NCBI GenBank assembly: GCA_934630985.1
Contig: CAKTXO010000053.1
Location: 1-8,594, forward strand
Direction: 5' to 3'
Origin: an uncultured Oscillospiraceae bacterium
Lineage (GTDB): Bacteria; Bacillota; Clostridia; Oscillospirales; Oscillospiraceae
Length of the DNA stretch: 8,594 nucleotides
Both the position numbers and the translations under genes were made by a program. Under the pieces are notes generated by a model that saw only the letters and a program-made list of their open reading frames with translations, was not told the DNA's origin and made no database searches. This document shows positions 1-7,344 of this stretch, piece after piece. Each line of letters begins with the position of its first letter. Position 1 is the stretch's first letter.

Positions 1-566
1 ATCATCTGGTCGCCGGTGTAAGCGTGGATGGTGCACATAATGCCGGTCTCGATGGTGGCCAGGTCGTTCAGAGCCTTTGCCATGGGAGCCAGGCAGTTGG
101 TGGTGCAGGAAGCGGCGGAGATGATGTTGTCTTCCTTGGTCAGGATGTTGTGGTTAACGTTGTAAACGATGGTGGGCAGGTCGTTGCCGGCAGGAGCGGA
201 GATGACGACCTTCTTGGCACCGGCATCGATGTGAGCCTGAGCCTTGGCCTTGGAGGTGTAGAAACCGGTGCACTCCAGAACAACGTCAACACCCAGCTCG
301 CCCCAGGGCAGCTCGGCAGCGTTGGCCTTTGCGTAGATGGTGATCTTCTTGCCATCGACAACGATGTTGTCCTCGCCGGCCTCGACAACGTGACCCTGGG
401 CAGCGTAGTTACCCTGAGTGGAATCGTACTTCAGCAGGTGAGCCAGCATCTTGGGAGAGGTCAGGTCGTTGATGGCGACGATCTCGAAGCCCTCAGCACC
501 GAACATCTGACGGAAAGCCAGACGACCGATACGACCGAAACCATTGATAGCAACTTTAACAGACAT
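1..566 (-). CDS. gap: Glyceraldehyde-3-phosphate dehydrogenase, N-terminal 188 codons (cut by window edge)
   Basis: Type I GAPDH, a cytoplasmic glycolytic enzyme that oxidises and phosphorylates glyceraldehyde-3-phosphate to 1,3-bisphosphoglycerate with reduction of NAD. The N-terminal Rossmann motif NGFGRIGR is at residues 8-15. Asp34 ends the second strand, the position that favours NAD over NADP in this family. The active-site block SCTTNCLAP is at 153-161, with Cys154 as the predicted nucleophile and His181 as the partner base. About 145 residues of the usual ~335 are missing past the edge, so an intact 3' end cannot be confirmed. The ATG at 566 is preceded by GGAGG (574-578) at 7 nt spacing. 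The codons look restricted (many GGT, GCT, GTT and AAG) compared with the GC-ending codons of the upstream genes, as expected for a highly expressed gene. It has its own promoter and sits downstream of a terminator. No cggR-type regulator gene precedes it. Confidence 0.97.
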   Translation of the reverse strand, partial: MSVKVAINGFGRIGRLAFRQMFGAEGFEIVAINDLTSPKMLAHLLKYDSTQGNYAAQGHVVEAGEDNIVVDGKKITIYAKANAAELPWGELGVDVVLECTGFYTSKAKAQAHIDAGAKKVVISAPAGNDLPTIVYNVNHNILTKEDNIISAASCTTNCLAPMAKALNDLATIETGIMCTIHAYTGDQM

Positions 567-614
567 GGTAATTCCTCCATTTTTCTTACTGCATCTTGCA
601 GCAAAGTTACTTTT

Positions 615-643
615 TCCGTACGTTTTCGATATTCCCGTACGGA
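615..643 (-). promoter_or_regulatory. Inverted repeat at the start of the gap leader
   Basis: Perfect 8-bp arms TCCGTACG (615-622) and CGTACGGA (636-643) are separated by 13 nt. With the predicted start near 645, the gap mRNA would begin with this stem almost at its 5' end. Such 5'-terminal stems are known to protect Gram-positive mRNAs from 5' decay. The repeat could equally be a DNA operator just downstream of the promoter. The word TCCGTAC recurs at 767-773. Confidence 0.45.
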
Positions 644-645
644 TT

Positions 646-657
646 TATGATATCATA
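646..657. promoter_or_regulatory. 12-bp palindrome covering the gap -10 box
   Basis: TATGATATCATA is perfectly self-complementary and contains the whole predicted -10 hexamer. A dimeric repressor bound here would block the polymerase. It could also be a chance result of AT-rich promoter sequence. No known consensus is recognised. Confidence 0.35.
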
Positions 658-682
658 CCCTATCAATATTGTAAACTGTCAA
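652..682 (-). promoter_or_regulatory. Predicted gap promoter (housekeeping sigma type)
   Basis: Read on the minus strand, a perfect -35 TTGACA (682-677) is followed after 19 nt by TATGAT (657-652), one base from the TATAAT consensus. The spacer is 2 nt longer than the optimum, which may leave room for activation. Transcription would start near 645, giving a ~79-nt leader. No other pair in the region fits better. A TACAAT further upstream lacks a good -35. Confidence 0.6.
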
Positions 683-687
683 TATTG
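664..687. repeat. Two CAATATTG palindromes flanking and overlapping the gap -35
   Basis: The self-complementary octamer CAATATTG occurs at 664-671 and 680-687, 16 bp centre to centre. The second copy overlaps the -35 hexamer and the first lies in the spacer. The arrangement is itself an inverted repeat and suits a repressor. The sequence does not match the Rex consensus (TTGT...ACAA type) well enough to name a regulator. Confidence 0.4.
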
Positions 688-747
688 CACAAAACCAACT
701 TCAGTTTGCTGATTTTCGGTGCAAACTGCTCATATTTTCCGTTCCCT

Positions 748-763
748 TTGTTCCCGGGAACAA
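748..763. promoter_or_regulatory. 16-bp perfect palindrome upstream of gap
   Basis: TTGTTCCCGGGAACAA is fully self-complementary. It lies roughly 105-120 bp upstream of the predicted gap start. It overlaps a second palindrome, ACAATTGT at 760-767, and GGAACAAT is repeated 21 bp further on at 778-785. GTTCCC also occurs at 741-746 and 750-755. It has no T-run beside it on either strand, so an operator is likelier than a terminator. Confidence 0.4.
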
Positions 764-824
764 TTGTCCGTACATTCGGAACAATACAAATTGTGCAAAG
801 CGGCGGCTTTTTCCCGGAAAGCGG

Positions 825-853
825 AAAACGCGGTGCTTTTGGCACCGCGTTTT
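825..853 (-). terminator. Intrinsic terminator of the secA-to-DUF3048 operon
   Basis: Perfect 12-bp arms AAAACGCGGTGC (825-836) and GCACCGCGTTTT (842-853) enclose a 5-nt loop. On the minus strand the stem ends in a T-run (TTTT, then CCGCTTT) and begins 3 nt after the stop codon of the DUF3048 gene. The GC-rich core, short loop and placement fit rho-independent termination. The A/T flanks make it symmetrical, but no gene points toward it from the plus strand. Confidence 0.88.
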
Positions 854-856
854 GGT

Positions 857-1960
857 TCAGTAATCCACAGAGGAATCCGCGCCGACAATGGCAATGTAGG
901 TATTGCCCACGCCGATTTCCAGATCCTGAGCGTCGTTGGTCAGGAAGTGGAAGGGAGCCTTGTCTCCGTCGCAGCCCCAGACAATGGGGATGATCTTGCC
1001 GCCGTTGGCGTAGTAGCCCGTGCCGCCGGCGTTGAAATCGGCATAATGATAAATGCCCTCGTTGGTCACGTTGGCGAACATGACGATCACGTTGGTGAAG
1101 CTTTCCGCCTCGTCGGTGATCTGGTCGTGCATCTCCTGGCCGTACTGGTTCCAGACGTACTTGCCGATCTCGGTATTGTAGATCATCTGGGTGTCCTTCT
1201 TGGCCTGCTTGTAGTTCAGGTGGATGGTGATGTTGGAGGCATCCTCACCGGAAGCGGGGGTGCCGTCCTCAGTGAACCGGAAGCCGTAGTCCCGATCCAG
1301 AGTCTGAGGCCAGCCCTGCTTTTCGGCGTACTCCTTGTAGCCCGCGCCGATGCCGAAGAGGCTGTTCTCCAGGCTGCGCTTGTACTCCTTATCCCGGTAG
1401 GAAACATTTGCCTCCTCCTGAACGACCCAGGAGTCAATATTCATATTTTCAATTCCTCTGTTCTTCGCATCGTCCAGAGCCGTGGTGGAACCGCCCGCAT
1501 GTGCCAAAATCAGGTCATAGTGCTGAGCGATCTGGTTGAAGATAGGCCGGGTGGAGCGGGTGGAGCCCATGGCCTTCACGCTTTCGATGTCGCTGAACAG
1601 AGCCAGGCACCGAACCACGTTGTTCATATTGACGTACATCTCCATGACCACATCCGCCTGGGTCACACCCACATGGGGCAGGTTCTCCCGGAGGTTGCTG
1701 ACGGTGGTGGCATAAATACGTCCGGCAAAGGGCGCGTCCAGCAGCTGGCCGTTTACCGGGTTCCGATAGACGGGCGGCTCGGTGGGTACCGTAGTGGGCT
1801 CGGTGGTAGGCTCCGCGGTGGTTTCCGCCGCAGTGACGGCCAGCTCTTCTGCGACCTGGTCATTCTTCGCGGCCTCGGCGTTGCCCCGGCCAGGGATTAG
1901 GTTGCCGCAGCCGCCCAGCAGCATGGCCGCAGCCAATGTAAGCGCAAGAATTCGTTTCAT
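857..1960 (-). CDS. DUF3048 (YerB-like) lipoprotein of unknown function
   Basis: A 367-residue predicted lipoprotein, displayed on the outer face of the membrane. The signal peptide MKRILALTLAAAMLLGGC ends in a lipobox with Cys18 as the lipidated residue. Residues 45-63 form a Thr/Pro/Glu-rich linker (TTAEPTTEPTTVPTEPP). The body matches the two-part DUF3048 family seen in B. subtilis YerB. Its N-terminal domain (about 66-180) carries VGVTQADVVMEM, GSTRSTRPIFNQIA (132-145) and the HAGGS motif at 154-158. The C-terminal domain (about 285-360) has GTGYYANGGKIIPIVW and a final GNTYIAIV strand. The reaction, if any, is unknown. I place the start at 1960 because it has an AGGAAA site 6 nt upstream and gives a clean signal peptide. 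The in-frame ATG at 2011 would add 17 charged residues and has no site. It lies 90 nt after the binding-protein gene with no terminator or strong promoter between, so it is probably the last gene of the secA operon. Confidence 0.88.
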   Translation of the reverse strand: MKRILALTLAAAMLLGGCGNLIPGRGNAEAAKNDQVAEELAVTAAETTAEPTTEPTTVPTEPPVYRNPVNGQLLDAPFAGRIYATTVSNLRENLPHVGVTQADVVMEMYVNMNNVVRCLALFSDIESVKAMGSTRSTRPIFNQIAQHYDLILAHAGGSTTALDDAKNRGIENMNIDSWVVQEEANVSYRDKEYKRSLENSLFGIGAGYKEYAEKQGWPQTLDRDYGFRFTEDGTPASGEDASNITIHLNYKQAKKDTQMIYNTEIGKYVWNQYGQEMHDQITDEAESFTNVIVMFANVTNEGIYHYADFNAGGTGYYANGGKIIPIVWGCDGDKAPFHFLTNDAQDLEIGVGNTYIAIVGADSSVDY

Positions 1961-2050
1961 ACTTCGTTTCCTTTCCTTTTTATTTGGGTCTATCTGAAAA
2001 CCGAACTTCATCTGCCGGTGAAATCCGAGCTTTCCCTATATTTTTGTCAT

Positions 2051-3646
2051 TTACTCCGCTGTTTCCTCGATGAGGGCATCGGCCATGGTTTTGCCCATGG
2101 AATAATAGAACACGTTGTCCCGGGCAGGGTTCAGCTCCGGCAGCACGCCCCGGTGGGCGTAGACGTTGTAATAGCCGAACATCATGGGGATGATCCGGCC
2201 GTCCTCGGCAAGCTTCTGGTAGAAGTTGTAGTAGTTGCCGCTGTCCTCCAATGCCTTCAGACACATGTTATAGAGGATTTCGTGGGACATGCCGCCCCGG
2301 CTCATTTCACCGTAGGGTCGGAAAAACTCCGTCAGATCCATATCCGGGCTCAGCCGGGTCATGCCCAGGTACACGTCGAAGTTGCCTGCCACGATGGTGT
2401 TCTTGTACAGGGTGCCGCCGCTTTCCAGGGTGGTGGCGGGCAGACCCAGAGCCGTCAGATTGGAGGCCAGATCCCGAGCAATCCGGGTACGGGCGGAATC
2501 GTCGGAGTTCACCAGAATCCGCAGCTCCTTGTCCGCGCCGTCCTTCTGGGGAATCCGGTAGGCGGACAGCTTTTCGATGAACTTCATGGGGTCATAGGCA
2601 TACTTGGCCGCCAGGGATTTGCTGTAGTAGGACTCCGTGGGAGCACAGGGCAGGGTCACCGGGGACACCAGGCCTTTATAGGCCGATTCCGCCAAGCTCT
2701 CCCGGTCGATGCCGTAGGTCAGGAAGGTACGCAGAGTGCCGTCGTCAAAGTGCTCGGAGTAGAGAATGTTGCAGCCTAAATAGATCATGTAGCCGCTTTC
2801 GATTTCCCACAGCTCATAGTCGCAGCGGTACTCGGCGAAGGAGTCACTCATGGGATTGGTGCACACCACGCTGACGGAATTGTCTCCGTTGAACTGGAAG
2901 GCATCACGCACCTCGGCGGTGGTGCTCACCTGCACCAGGCTGATGGTATTGTCCCGGGCGGGAATCTTCAGATCGCCGCACCACCAGTTGGGGTTGCGCT
3001 GAAGCACCGCGCCGCCGCTGCTCTCCACGAACACATAGGGGCCGCTGCCCGCAGGCGCTTCGGTCAGATTGGCAACCTCCGAGGCCTTCACAATGGGCAC
3101 ATCCAACAGAAGCGCCAGATTCTGATAGGCGGTGTCCATCTGGAACAGAACGCCGCCGTCCTCGGTTTCCTTTACCTCCAGCAGGTGCTTATAGAAGCGG
3201 TACTTATAGTAGTCGTTTTCCATGGCCTGCTTGTAGGAGGCCACCACGTCGCTGGCGGTCACCTTGCTTCCGTCGGAAAAGGTGGCGTTGTCCTCTAAGT
3301 AGATCGTCCAGTTCCGGCTGTTGGTGGAAACCTTGTACTTCGAGCAGAGAATGGGGGTGGTGTTTTTCTTGCTGTCCACGGCAAACAGAGGCTGATACAT
3401 GAGAGACATCAGCACCCGGTTGGTGTAGTCGCTGCCGAACAGCGGGTTCAGGGAGCGTTCCGGATAATAGGCCAGCACCAGGTTCTGGCTGTCCTCCGCT
3501 TCCTCCGTCACCACCGATTCCTCGCCATCCATCAAAATGGCATCGCCGGTGGCCACATAGGCTTCATTGTTGATGTCTCTGCCGCAGCCGGAAAGGATTC
3601 CGGTCATCAGGGCAAGGGTCAGCAGAAGGCACAGAACTCGCTTCAT
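2051..3646 (-). CDS. ABC transporter substrate-binding lipoprotein, family 5 (peptide/nickel type)
   Basis: An extracellular solute-binding protein of the OppA/DppA fold (SBP_bac_5), 531 residues, the usual size. It is tethered by a lipid: the signal peptide MKRVLCLLLTLALMTGILSGC has a lipobox with Cys21. An acidic linker (about 24-52) precedes the fold. Family features are LAYYPERSLNPL (58-69), FSDGSKVTASDVV (123-135), AGSGPYVF (199-206) and the aromatic NPNWW (218-222). The ligand cannot be read from the sequence; oligopeptides, murein peptides and other small solutes are all possible. No permease or ATPase genes adjoin it, so it is an orphan that must use a transporter encoded elsewhere or act as a receptor. 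Its ATG overlaps the stop of pgeF (ATGA), with AAGGAGG just upstream inside pgeF, which implies translational coupling. Confidence 0.93.
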   Translation of the reverse strand: MKRVLCLLLTLALMTGILSGCGRDINNEAYVATGDAILMDGEESVVTEEAEDSQNLVLAYYPERSLNPLFGSDYTNRVLMSLMYQPLFAVDSKKNTTPILCSKYKVSTNSRNWTIYLEDNATFSDGSKVTASDVVASYKQAMENDYYKYRFYKHLLEVKETEDGGVLFQMDTAYQNLALLLDVPIVKASEVANLTEAPAGSGPYVFVESSGGAVLQRNPNWWCGDLKIPARDNTISLVQVSTTAEVRDAFQFNGDNSVSVVCTNPMSDSFAEYRCDYELWEIESGYMIYLGCNILYSEHFDDGTLRTFLTYGIDRESLAESAYKGLVSPVTLPCAPTESYYSKSLAAKYAYDPMKFIEKLSAYRIPQKDGADKELRILVNSDDSARTRIARDLASNLTALGLPATTLESGGTLYKNTIVAGNFDVYLGMTRLSPDMDLTEFFRPYGEMSRGGMSHEILYNMCLKALEDSGNYYNFYQKLAEDGRIIPMMFGYYNVYAHRGVLPELNPARDNVFYYSMGKTMADALIEETAE

Positions 3647-4443
3647 CTTCCCACCTCCTTGCAGGTAATCACCGCGCCCTGGGAGCCCCGCTCCCCGTGG
3701 CTTGCCCGGTGAGACCAGAATCTGTCACACTGGCAGTAGGTGCACGCGTCGCTGATTTCAATTTGGGTTACCCCGACCCGGTTCAGACTCATGGCATTGA
3801 TCGCCTTCAAATCCAGGTGGTATTTGTCCCCCCGCTTCTCGATGAATTGCCGAACTTCTTCGCCGTAGGCCGCCAGCATGGCCTGGGGCACGTCGCCGTC
3901 GGTTTCAAAATGGCACAGGCCGATGTTGGGGCCGATGGCTGCCCGGATATTTTCCGGCTTGCAGCCGAAATTCTCCACCATGGCCTGCACGGTCTTCGCG
4001 CCGATTTTCTGGGCGGTACCCCGCCAGCCGGCGTGAGCCGCCCCCACCGCCCCGGTCACCGGGTCAAAAAACAGCATCGGGGTGCAGTCGGCGGTGAAGA
4101 CCAGCAGCGTCACCTCCGGGGTGTTCGTCACGAGAGCGTCGCACTCGGGGTAATCCTTGTGGCAGAAGCCCCGGCAATCCCGGTCGGTGACCACCCGGAC
4201 GATGTCCGAATGGGTCTGCCGGGTCATCACCAGCTTCTCCGGGTCAAAGCCCAGGGCGCTTCCCAGCCGCCGGAGATTTTCCACCACGTTTTCCATGGTG
4301 TCCCCCCGACCATAGGCCAAATTCAGGCTGGCCTGGGTGCCGGTGCTCACCCCGCCGTAGCGGGTGGTGAAGCCGTGGGGGACGGAAATCCCCCCGGCGG
4401 TCAAAAATTCAACTTGGTTCATGCGTTTCGTTTCTATCGGCAT
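3643..4443 (-). CDS. pgeF: Peptidoglycan editing factor PgeF (YfiH/YlmD, laccase-domain family)
   Basis: A cytoplasmic zinc enzyme of the DUF152/multicopper polyphenol oxidase family. In E. coli the homologue YfiH removes UDP-MurNAc carrying L-Ser in place of L-Ala and so keeps the stem peptide correct. Family members also show purine nucleoside phosphorylase or adenosine deaminase activity. The three metal-ligand motifs are present: RQTHSD with His78, TADC with Cys120, and HAGWRG with His137. AAIGPNIG (168-175), CTYC (234-237) and the C-terminal SHR...GSQGAVI block also fit. The length of 266 residues is usual. The start at 4443 has GGAG (4451-4454) at 7 nt spacing; a later in-frame ATG at 4422 has no site. 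It follows secA by 37 nt and overlaps the binding-protein gene by 4 nt. Older annotation as laccase or polyphenol oxidase is probably misleading. Confidence 0.95.
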   Translation of the reverse strand: MPIETKRMNQVEFLTAGGISVPHGFTTRYGGVSTGTQASLNLAYGRGDTMENVVENLRRLGSALGFDPEKLVMTRQTHSDIVRVVTDRDCRGFCHKDYPECDALVTNTPEVTLLVFTADCTPMLFFDPVTGAVGAAHAGWRGTAQKIGAKTVQAMVENFGCKPENIRAAIGPNIGLCHFETDGDVPQAMLAAYGEEVRQFIEKRGDKYHLDLKAINAMSLNRVGVTQIEISDACTYCQCDRFWSHRASHGERGSQGAVITCKEVGR

Positions 4444-4480
4444 TCCGATTCTCCATAGGTTCCGCGGATTTGTATTGGGC

Positions 4481-7237
4481 TCAGTTCGCCAATTTATCCT
4501 TCTGCATACAGCACTTCTTGTACTTTTTGCCGCTGCCGCAGGGGCAGGGATCGTTGGGACCGACCTTCTTGGCGGCGTTGCGCACGGGCTGCTTCTTGAC
4601 GGTAGCCTCTCCGGAACCGGCGGTGCCGGTCTCCTTGGCCACCTTCTCCCGCTTGACCTCCTGGGTAGGCCGCAGCTGCACCAGGAACATCCGGCGGATG
4701 GTCTCCTCCTTGATGGCCTGGATCATGGCCTGGAACATCTTGTAGCCCTCTTCCTTGTACTCGGTCACCGGGTCATGCTGGCCGTAGGCTCGCAGACCGA
4801 TGCCCTGCTTCAGGTCGTCCATGGCATCGATGTTGTCCATCCAGTATTCGTCCACCACCCGGAGCATGACCACACGCTCCAGCTCCCGCATGATGGCGGG
4901 GGTGTAGGCCTTTTCCTTGGCATCGTAGGTGTTTTTGGCGATGTCCAGCACGGTTTCCGCCACTTCGGCGGCGTGCTTGCCCAGCAGCTGGCTGCTCCGG
5001 CCTTCCAGAGTACCTCTGGCGAAGTAGATGCCCTCCATGGCCGCGGCCAGACGGCGCAGACCTTCCTCATCCGCCACGCCGCCGTTTGCGCTCAGCGCGC
5101 CGTTCACCGCGCCGGTGACCACATCGGACAGCATGGACATCATATTCTCCCGGAGGTCTTCCCCGTCCAGCACCTTCTGCCGCTGGGCGTAGATGACCTC
5201 ACGCTGGGTGTTCATCACGTCGTCGTATTCCAGAACGTTCTTTCTGGCACGGAAGTTCCGGGATTCCACGTTCTTCTGGGCGTTTTCCACGGCATTGGAC
5301 AGAATTTTCGCGTCAATGGGAGTGTCCTCGTCCAGACCCAGGGAATCCATCATCCCCGCCACCTTGTCGGTGGCGAACAGGCGCATCAGGTCGTCCTGAA
5401 GGCTCAGGAAGAACCGGCTCTCGCCGGGGTCGCCCTGACGGCCGGAACGGCCTCGCAGCTGATTGTCGATTCGCCGGGACTCGTGACGCTCGGTGCCGAT
5501 GATGTAAAGGCCGCCGGCGGCACGAACCTTCTCCGCCTCGTCGGCGATGGTCGCCTTGTACTTTTTCAGCAGCTCCTTGTACTGCTCCCGGACGGCCAGA
5601 ATCTCCGGATTGTCGGTTTCGGCGTAGGAATCCGCCTCCATGAGCAGCTCCTCAGGAAGGCCGGTTTTCGCCAGCTCCGCCTTGGCCAGGAAGTCCGCGT
5701 TGCCGCCCAGCATGATATCCGTACCACGGCCGGCCATGTTGGTGGCGATGGTCACCGCCCCGAATTTACCGGCCTGAGCCACGATCTGAGCCTCCTGCTC
5801 GTGGTGCTTGGCGTTCAGGACGTTATGAGGAATTCCCTCGCGCCTCAGCATCTTGCTCAGCAACTCGCTCTTTTCGATGGAAATGGTGCCCACCAGCACG
5901 GGCTGCCCCTTTTCGTGGCAGGCCTTCACCTGCTCTACGATGGCCCGGTACTTGCCCGCCTCGTTCTTATAGACCACGTCGCTGTGGTCTACACGAATCA
6001 CCGGCTTGTTGGTGGGAATTTCCACCACGTCCAGGGAGTAAATGGTGGCAAATTCCTCTTCCTCGGTCAGGGCGGTGCCGGTCATGCCGGAAAGCTTGTC
6101 ATACAGCCGGAAGAAATTCTGGAAGGTAATGGTAGCCAGGGTCTTGCTCTCACTGGCAACGTTCACGCCCTCCTTGGCCTCAATGGCCTGGTGCAGACCC
6201 TCGTTGTAGCGTCTGCCGTACATCAGCCGCCCGGTGTATTCATCCACAATGATGATTTCCCCGTCCTTGACCACATAGTCGATGTCCTTTTTCATCAGGC
6301 CCCGGGCCTTCATGGCCTGGTTGATGTGGTGAGACAGGGTGGTATTCTCCGCGTCGGCCAGATTCTCCACGCCGAAGAACCGCTCGGCCTTGGCAATGCC
6401 GGAGGCAGTCAGGGACACGGTGCGCGCCTTCTCATCCACGAAGTAGTCGCAGTCGTAGTCGTCGTGAACCTCCTTGTCCTCGGTTTTGGCGAAGACCTGC
6501 TTGCGCAGGGTGGAGACGAACCGGTCGGCCATTTCGTAGAGCTGGGAGGAATCCTCTCCCTTGCCGGAAATGATCAGGGGGGTACGGGCCTCGTCGATTA
6601 AGATGGAGTCCACCTCGTCCACGATGGCAAAGGCATGACCCCGCTGAACAAGCTCCTGCTTGTAGATGGCCATATTGTCCCGGAGGTAGTCAAAGCCCAG
6701 CTCGTTGTTGGTGCAGTAAGTAATGTCCGCGGCATAGGCCTCTCTGCGTTCCGCCGGAGACATGCCCGGAATCACCAGGCCGATGGTCAGACCCATATAG
6801 CGGTAGACCTTGCCCATCCACTCGGACTGGTATTTTGCCAGATAGTCGTTGACGGTGACCACATGGACACCCCGACCGTTCAGCGCATTCAGGTAGCAGG
6901 GCAGGATGGCAACCAGGGTTTTGCCCTCGCCGGTCTTCATCTCGGCAATCCGGCCCTGATGCAAAACGATGCCGCCGATGAGCTGCACCGGATAGGGCCG
7001 CATACCCAGCACCCGGTCAGCGGCCTCCCGGATGGCCGCGAAGGCCTCAGGGAGCAGATCGTCCAGGGTCTCCCCCTTGTCCAGCCGCTCCTTGAATTCG
7101 GCGGTCTTGCCCCGGAGTTCTTCCTCGCTTAAATTTTTGTAGCTGTCCTCCAGAGCCAGAATTTTATCCACCGTGGGCTGGATTTTCTTCAGCTCCCGCT
7201 GGGAGCGGGTGCCGAACAGTTTCTCAATAAGTCCCAT
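4481..7237 (-). CDS. secA: Protein translocase subunit SecA
   Basis: The motor ATPase that drives unfolded preproteins through the SecYEG channel. It has 918 residues, complete at both ends. In order: Walker A MKTGEGKT (100-107), VNDYLA (129-134), Walker B DEVD (207-210), the preprotein cross-linking region with TASGIAKAE (277-285), the second motor domain with [10 protein letters not shown] (499-508) and the arginine-finger motif [10 protein letters not shown] (594-603). Then come the helical scaffold/wing region to about 855, a variable linker, and a C-terminal SEC-C zinc tail [14 protein letters not shown] (897-910) with Cys898, Cys900, Cys909 and Cys910. The zinc tail binds SecB or ribosomes and lipids in characterised SecAs. 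The start has GGAG (7244-7247) 6 nt upstream. The leader can fold so that this site is either paired or free. No prfB follows it, unlike many Firmicutes. It heads a predicted operon with pgeF and two lipoprotein genes, whose products are themselves Sec substrates. Confidence 0.99.
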   Translation of the reverse strand: MGLIEKLFGTRSQRELKKIQPTVDKILALEDSYKNLSEEELRGKTAEFKERLDKGETLDDLLPEAFAAIREAADRVLGMRPYPVQLIGGIVLHQGRIAEMKTGEGKTLVAILPCYLNALNGRGVHVVTVNDYLAKYQSEWMGKVYRYMGLTIGLVIPGMSPAERREAYAADITYCTNNELGFDYLRDNMAIYKQELVQRGHAFAIVDEVDSILIDEARTPLIISGKGEDSSQLYEMADRFVSTLRKQVFAKTEDKEVHDDYDCDYFVDEKARTVSLTASGIAKAERFFGVENLADAENTTLSHHINQAMKARGLMKKDIDYVVKDGEIIIVDEYTGRLMYGRRYNEGLHQAIEAKEGVNVASESKTLATITFQNFFRLYDKLSGMTGTALTEEEEFATIYSLDVVEIPTNKPVIRVDHSDVVYKNEAGKYRAIVEQVKACHEKGQPVLVGTISIEKSELLSKMLRREGIPHNVLNAKHHEQEAQIVAQAGKFGAVTIATNMAGRGTDIMLGGNADFLAKAELAKTGLPEELLMEADSYAETDNPEILAVREQYKELLKKYKATIADEAEKVRAAGGLYIIGTERHESRRIDNQLRGRSGRQGDPGESRFFLSLQDDLMRLFATDKVAGMMDSLGLDEDTPIDAKILSNAVENAQKNVESRNFRARKNVLEYDDVMNTQREVIYAQRQKVLDGEDLRENMMSMLSDVVTGAVNGALSANGGVADEEGLRRLAAAMEGIYFARGTLEGRSSQLLGKHAAEVAETVLDIAKNTYDAKEKAYTPAIMRELERVVMLRVVDEYWMDNIDAMDDLKQGIGLRAYGQHDPVTEYKEEGYKMFQAMIQAIKEETIRRMFLVQLRPTQEVKREKVAKETGTAGSGEATVKKQPVRNAAKKVGPNDPCPCGSGKKYKKCCMQKDKLAN

Positions 7238-7243
7238 TGCAAT

Positions 7244-7312
7244 CTCCTTCTTTTAGGAGCCGCATCCCGGAATTGTATCTGCTAGCCGCAGTCAAATGCC
7301 CGATGCCGCTCC
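7244..7312 (-). promoter_or_regulatory. Candidate translational switch in the secA leader
   Basis: Two alternative helices share one strand. Helix 1: GGAGCGGCATC (7312-7302) pairs with GATGCGGCTCC (7266-7256) over 11 positions with one central G·G mismatch. It encloses a 35-nt loop that contains a small hairpin CTGC-GGCTA-GCAG (7291-7279). Helix 2: CTCCT (7259-7255) pairs with AGGAG (7248-7244), the Shine-Dalgarno sequence, across a 6-nt loop. Both need CTCC at 7259-7256, so they exclude each other. Helix 1 would free the ribosome site and helix 2 would hide it. No known riboswitch class is recognised. The pairing is seen directly; the regulatory role is inference. Confidence 0.4.
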
Positions 7313-7344
7313 GGTAGTAAGCCGATATAAGCCAATTTCAAGAT

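Larger units (their letters stand above)
567..824 (-). other. gap upstream regulatory region without a gene
   Basis: This ~260-base stretch is visibly more AT-rich than the flanking genes and I see no credible gene in it. The short open frames that cross it lack ribosome sites and recognisable protein features. It holds the gap promoter, a leader hairpin and several palindromes, listed separately. Minor elements are a 5-bp hairpin CTGCA-TCT-TGCAG at 589-601 just upstream of the gap ribosome site, and a 5-bp hairpin at 797-810 (AAAGC/GCTTT) just beyond the terminator of the upstream operon. Confidence 0.6.
857..7338 (-). other. Predicted operon secA - pgeF - binding protein - DUF3048
   Basis: The four genes share a strand. 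The junctions are 37 nt (secA/pgeF), a 4-nt ATGA overlap (pgeF/binding protein) and 90 nt (binding protein/DUF3048). No intrinsic terminator lies inside. The only promoter-like sequence I can support is upstream of secA (7345-7373), and the only strong terminator follows the last gene (825-853). The 90-nt gap could hold a weak internal promoter that I cannot recognise. Confidence 0.6.

Noticed and set aside
24..650. 208-codon plus-strand open frame opposite gap
   Set aside because: Shadow of gap. It has no ribosome site and crosses the gap start and promoter.
663..690. Possible Rex redox-repressor site at the gap promoter
   Set aside because: TTGTGCAATATTGACAG does not align with the TTGTTAA-N4-TTAACAA pattern in both halves, though Rex control of gap would make biological sense.
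757..770. Possible LexA (SOS) box GGAACAATTGTCCG upstream of gap
   Set aside because: It resembles GAACNNNNGTTC but one half-site is broken (GTCC), and SOS control of gap is not expected.
719..1900. 393-codon plus-strand open frame across the DUF3048 gene
   Set aside because: It runs through the terminator and the opposite strand of a clear lipoprotein gene. Its composition is Val/Gly-rich shadow sequence with no family resemblance.
1961..2011. Longer start of the DUF3048 protein at 2011
   Set aside because: It adds 17 charged residues before a standard lipoprotein signal peptide, has no ribosome site, and reads through the site that serves the start at 1960.
1961..2050. Promoter or terminator between the binding-protein and DUF3048 genes
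   Set aside because: Only AT-rich runs and a 4-bp inverted repeat are visible. No paired -35/-10 and no stem with a T-run was found.
4364..6601. 745-codon open frame on the plus strand opposite secA
   Set aside because: It is antisense to an unambiguous secA and arises from that gene's GC-biased third positions. It has no ribosome site, no recognisable domain, and low-complexity His/Gly/Leu/Val-rich content.
7224..7265. 14-codon upstream open frame (including stop) in the secA leader, overlapping the secA start in another frame
   Set aside because: The ATG sits in the leader stem but has no Shine-Dalgarno sequence, and the peptide [13 protein letters not shown] resembles no arrest peptide. 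It is also much shorter than SecM.
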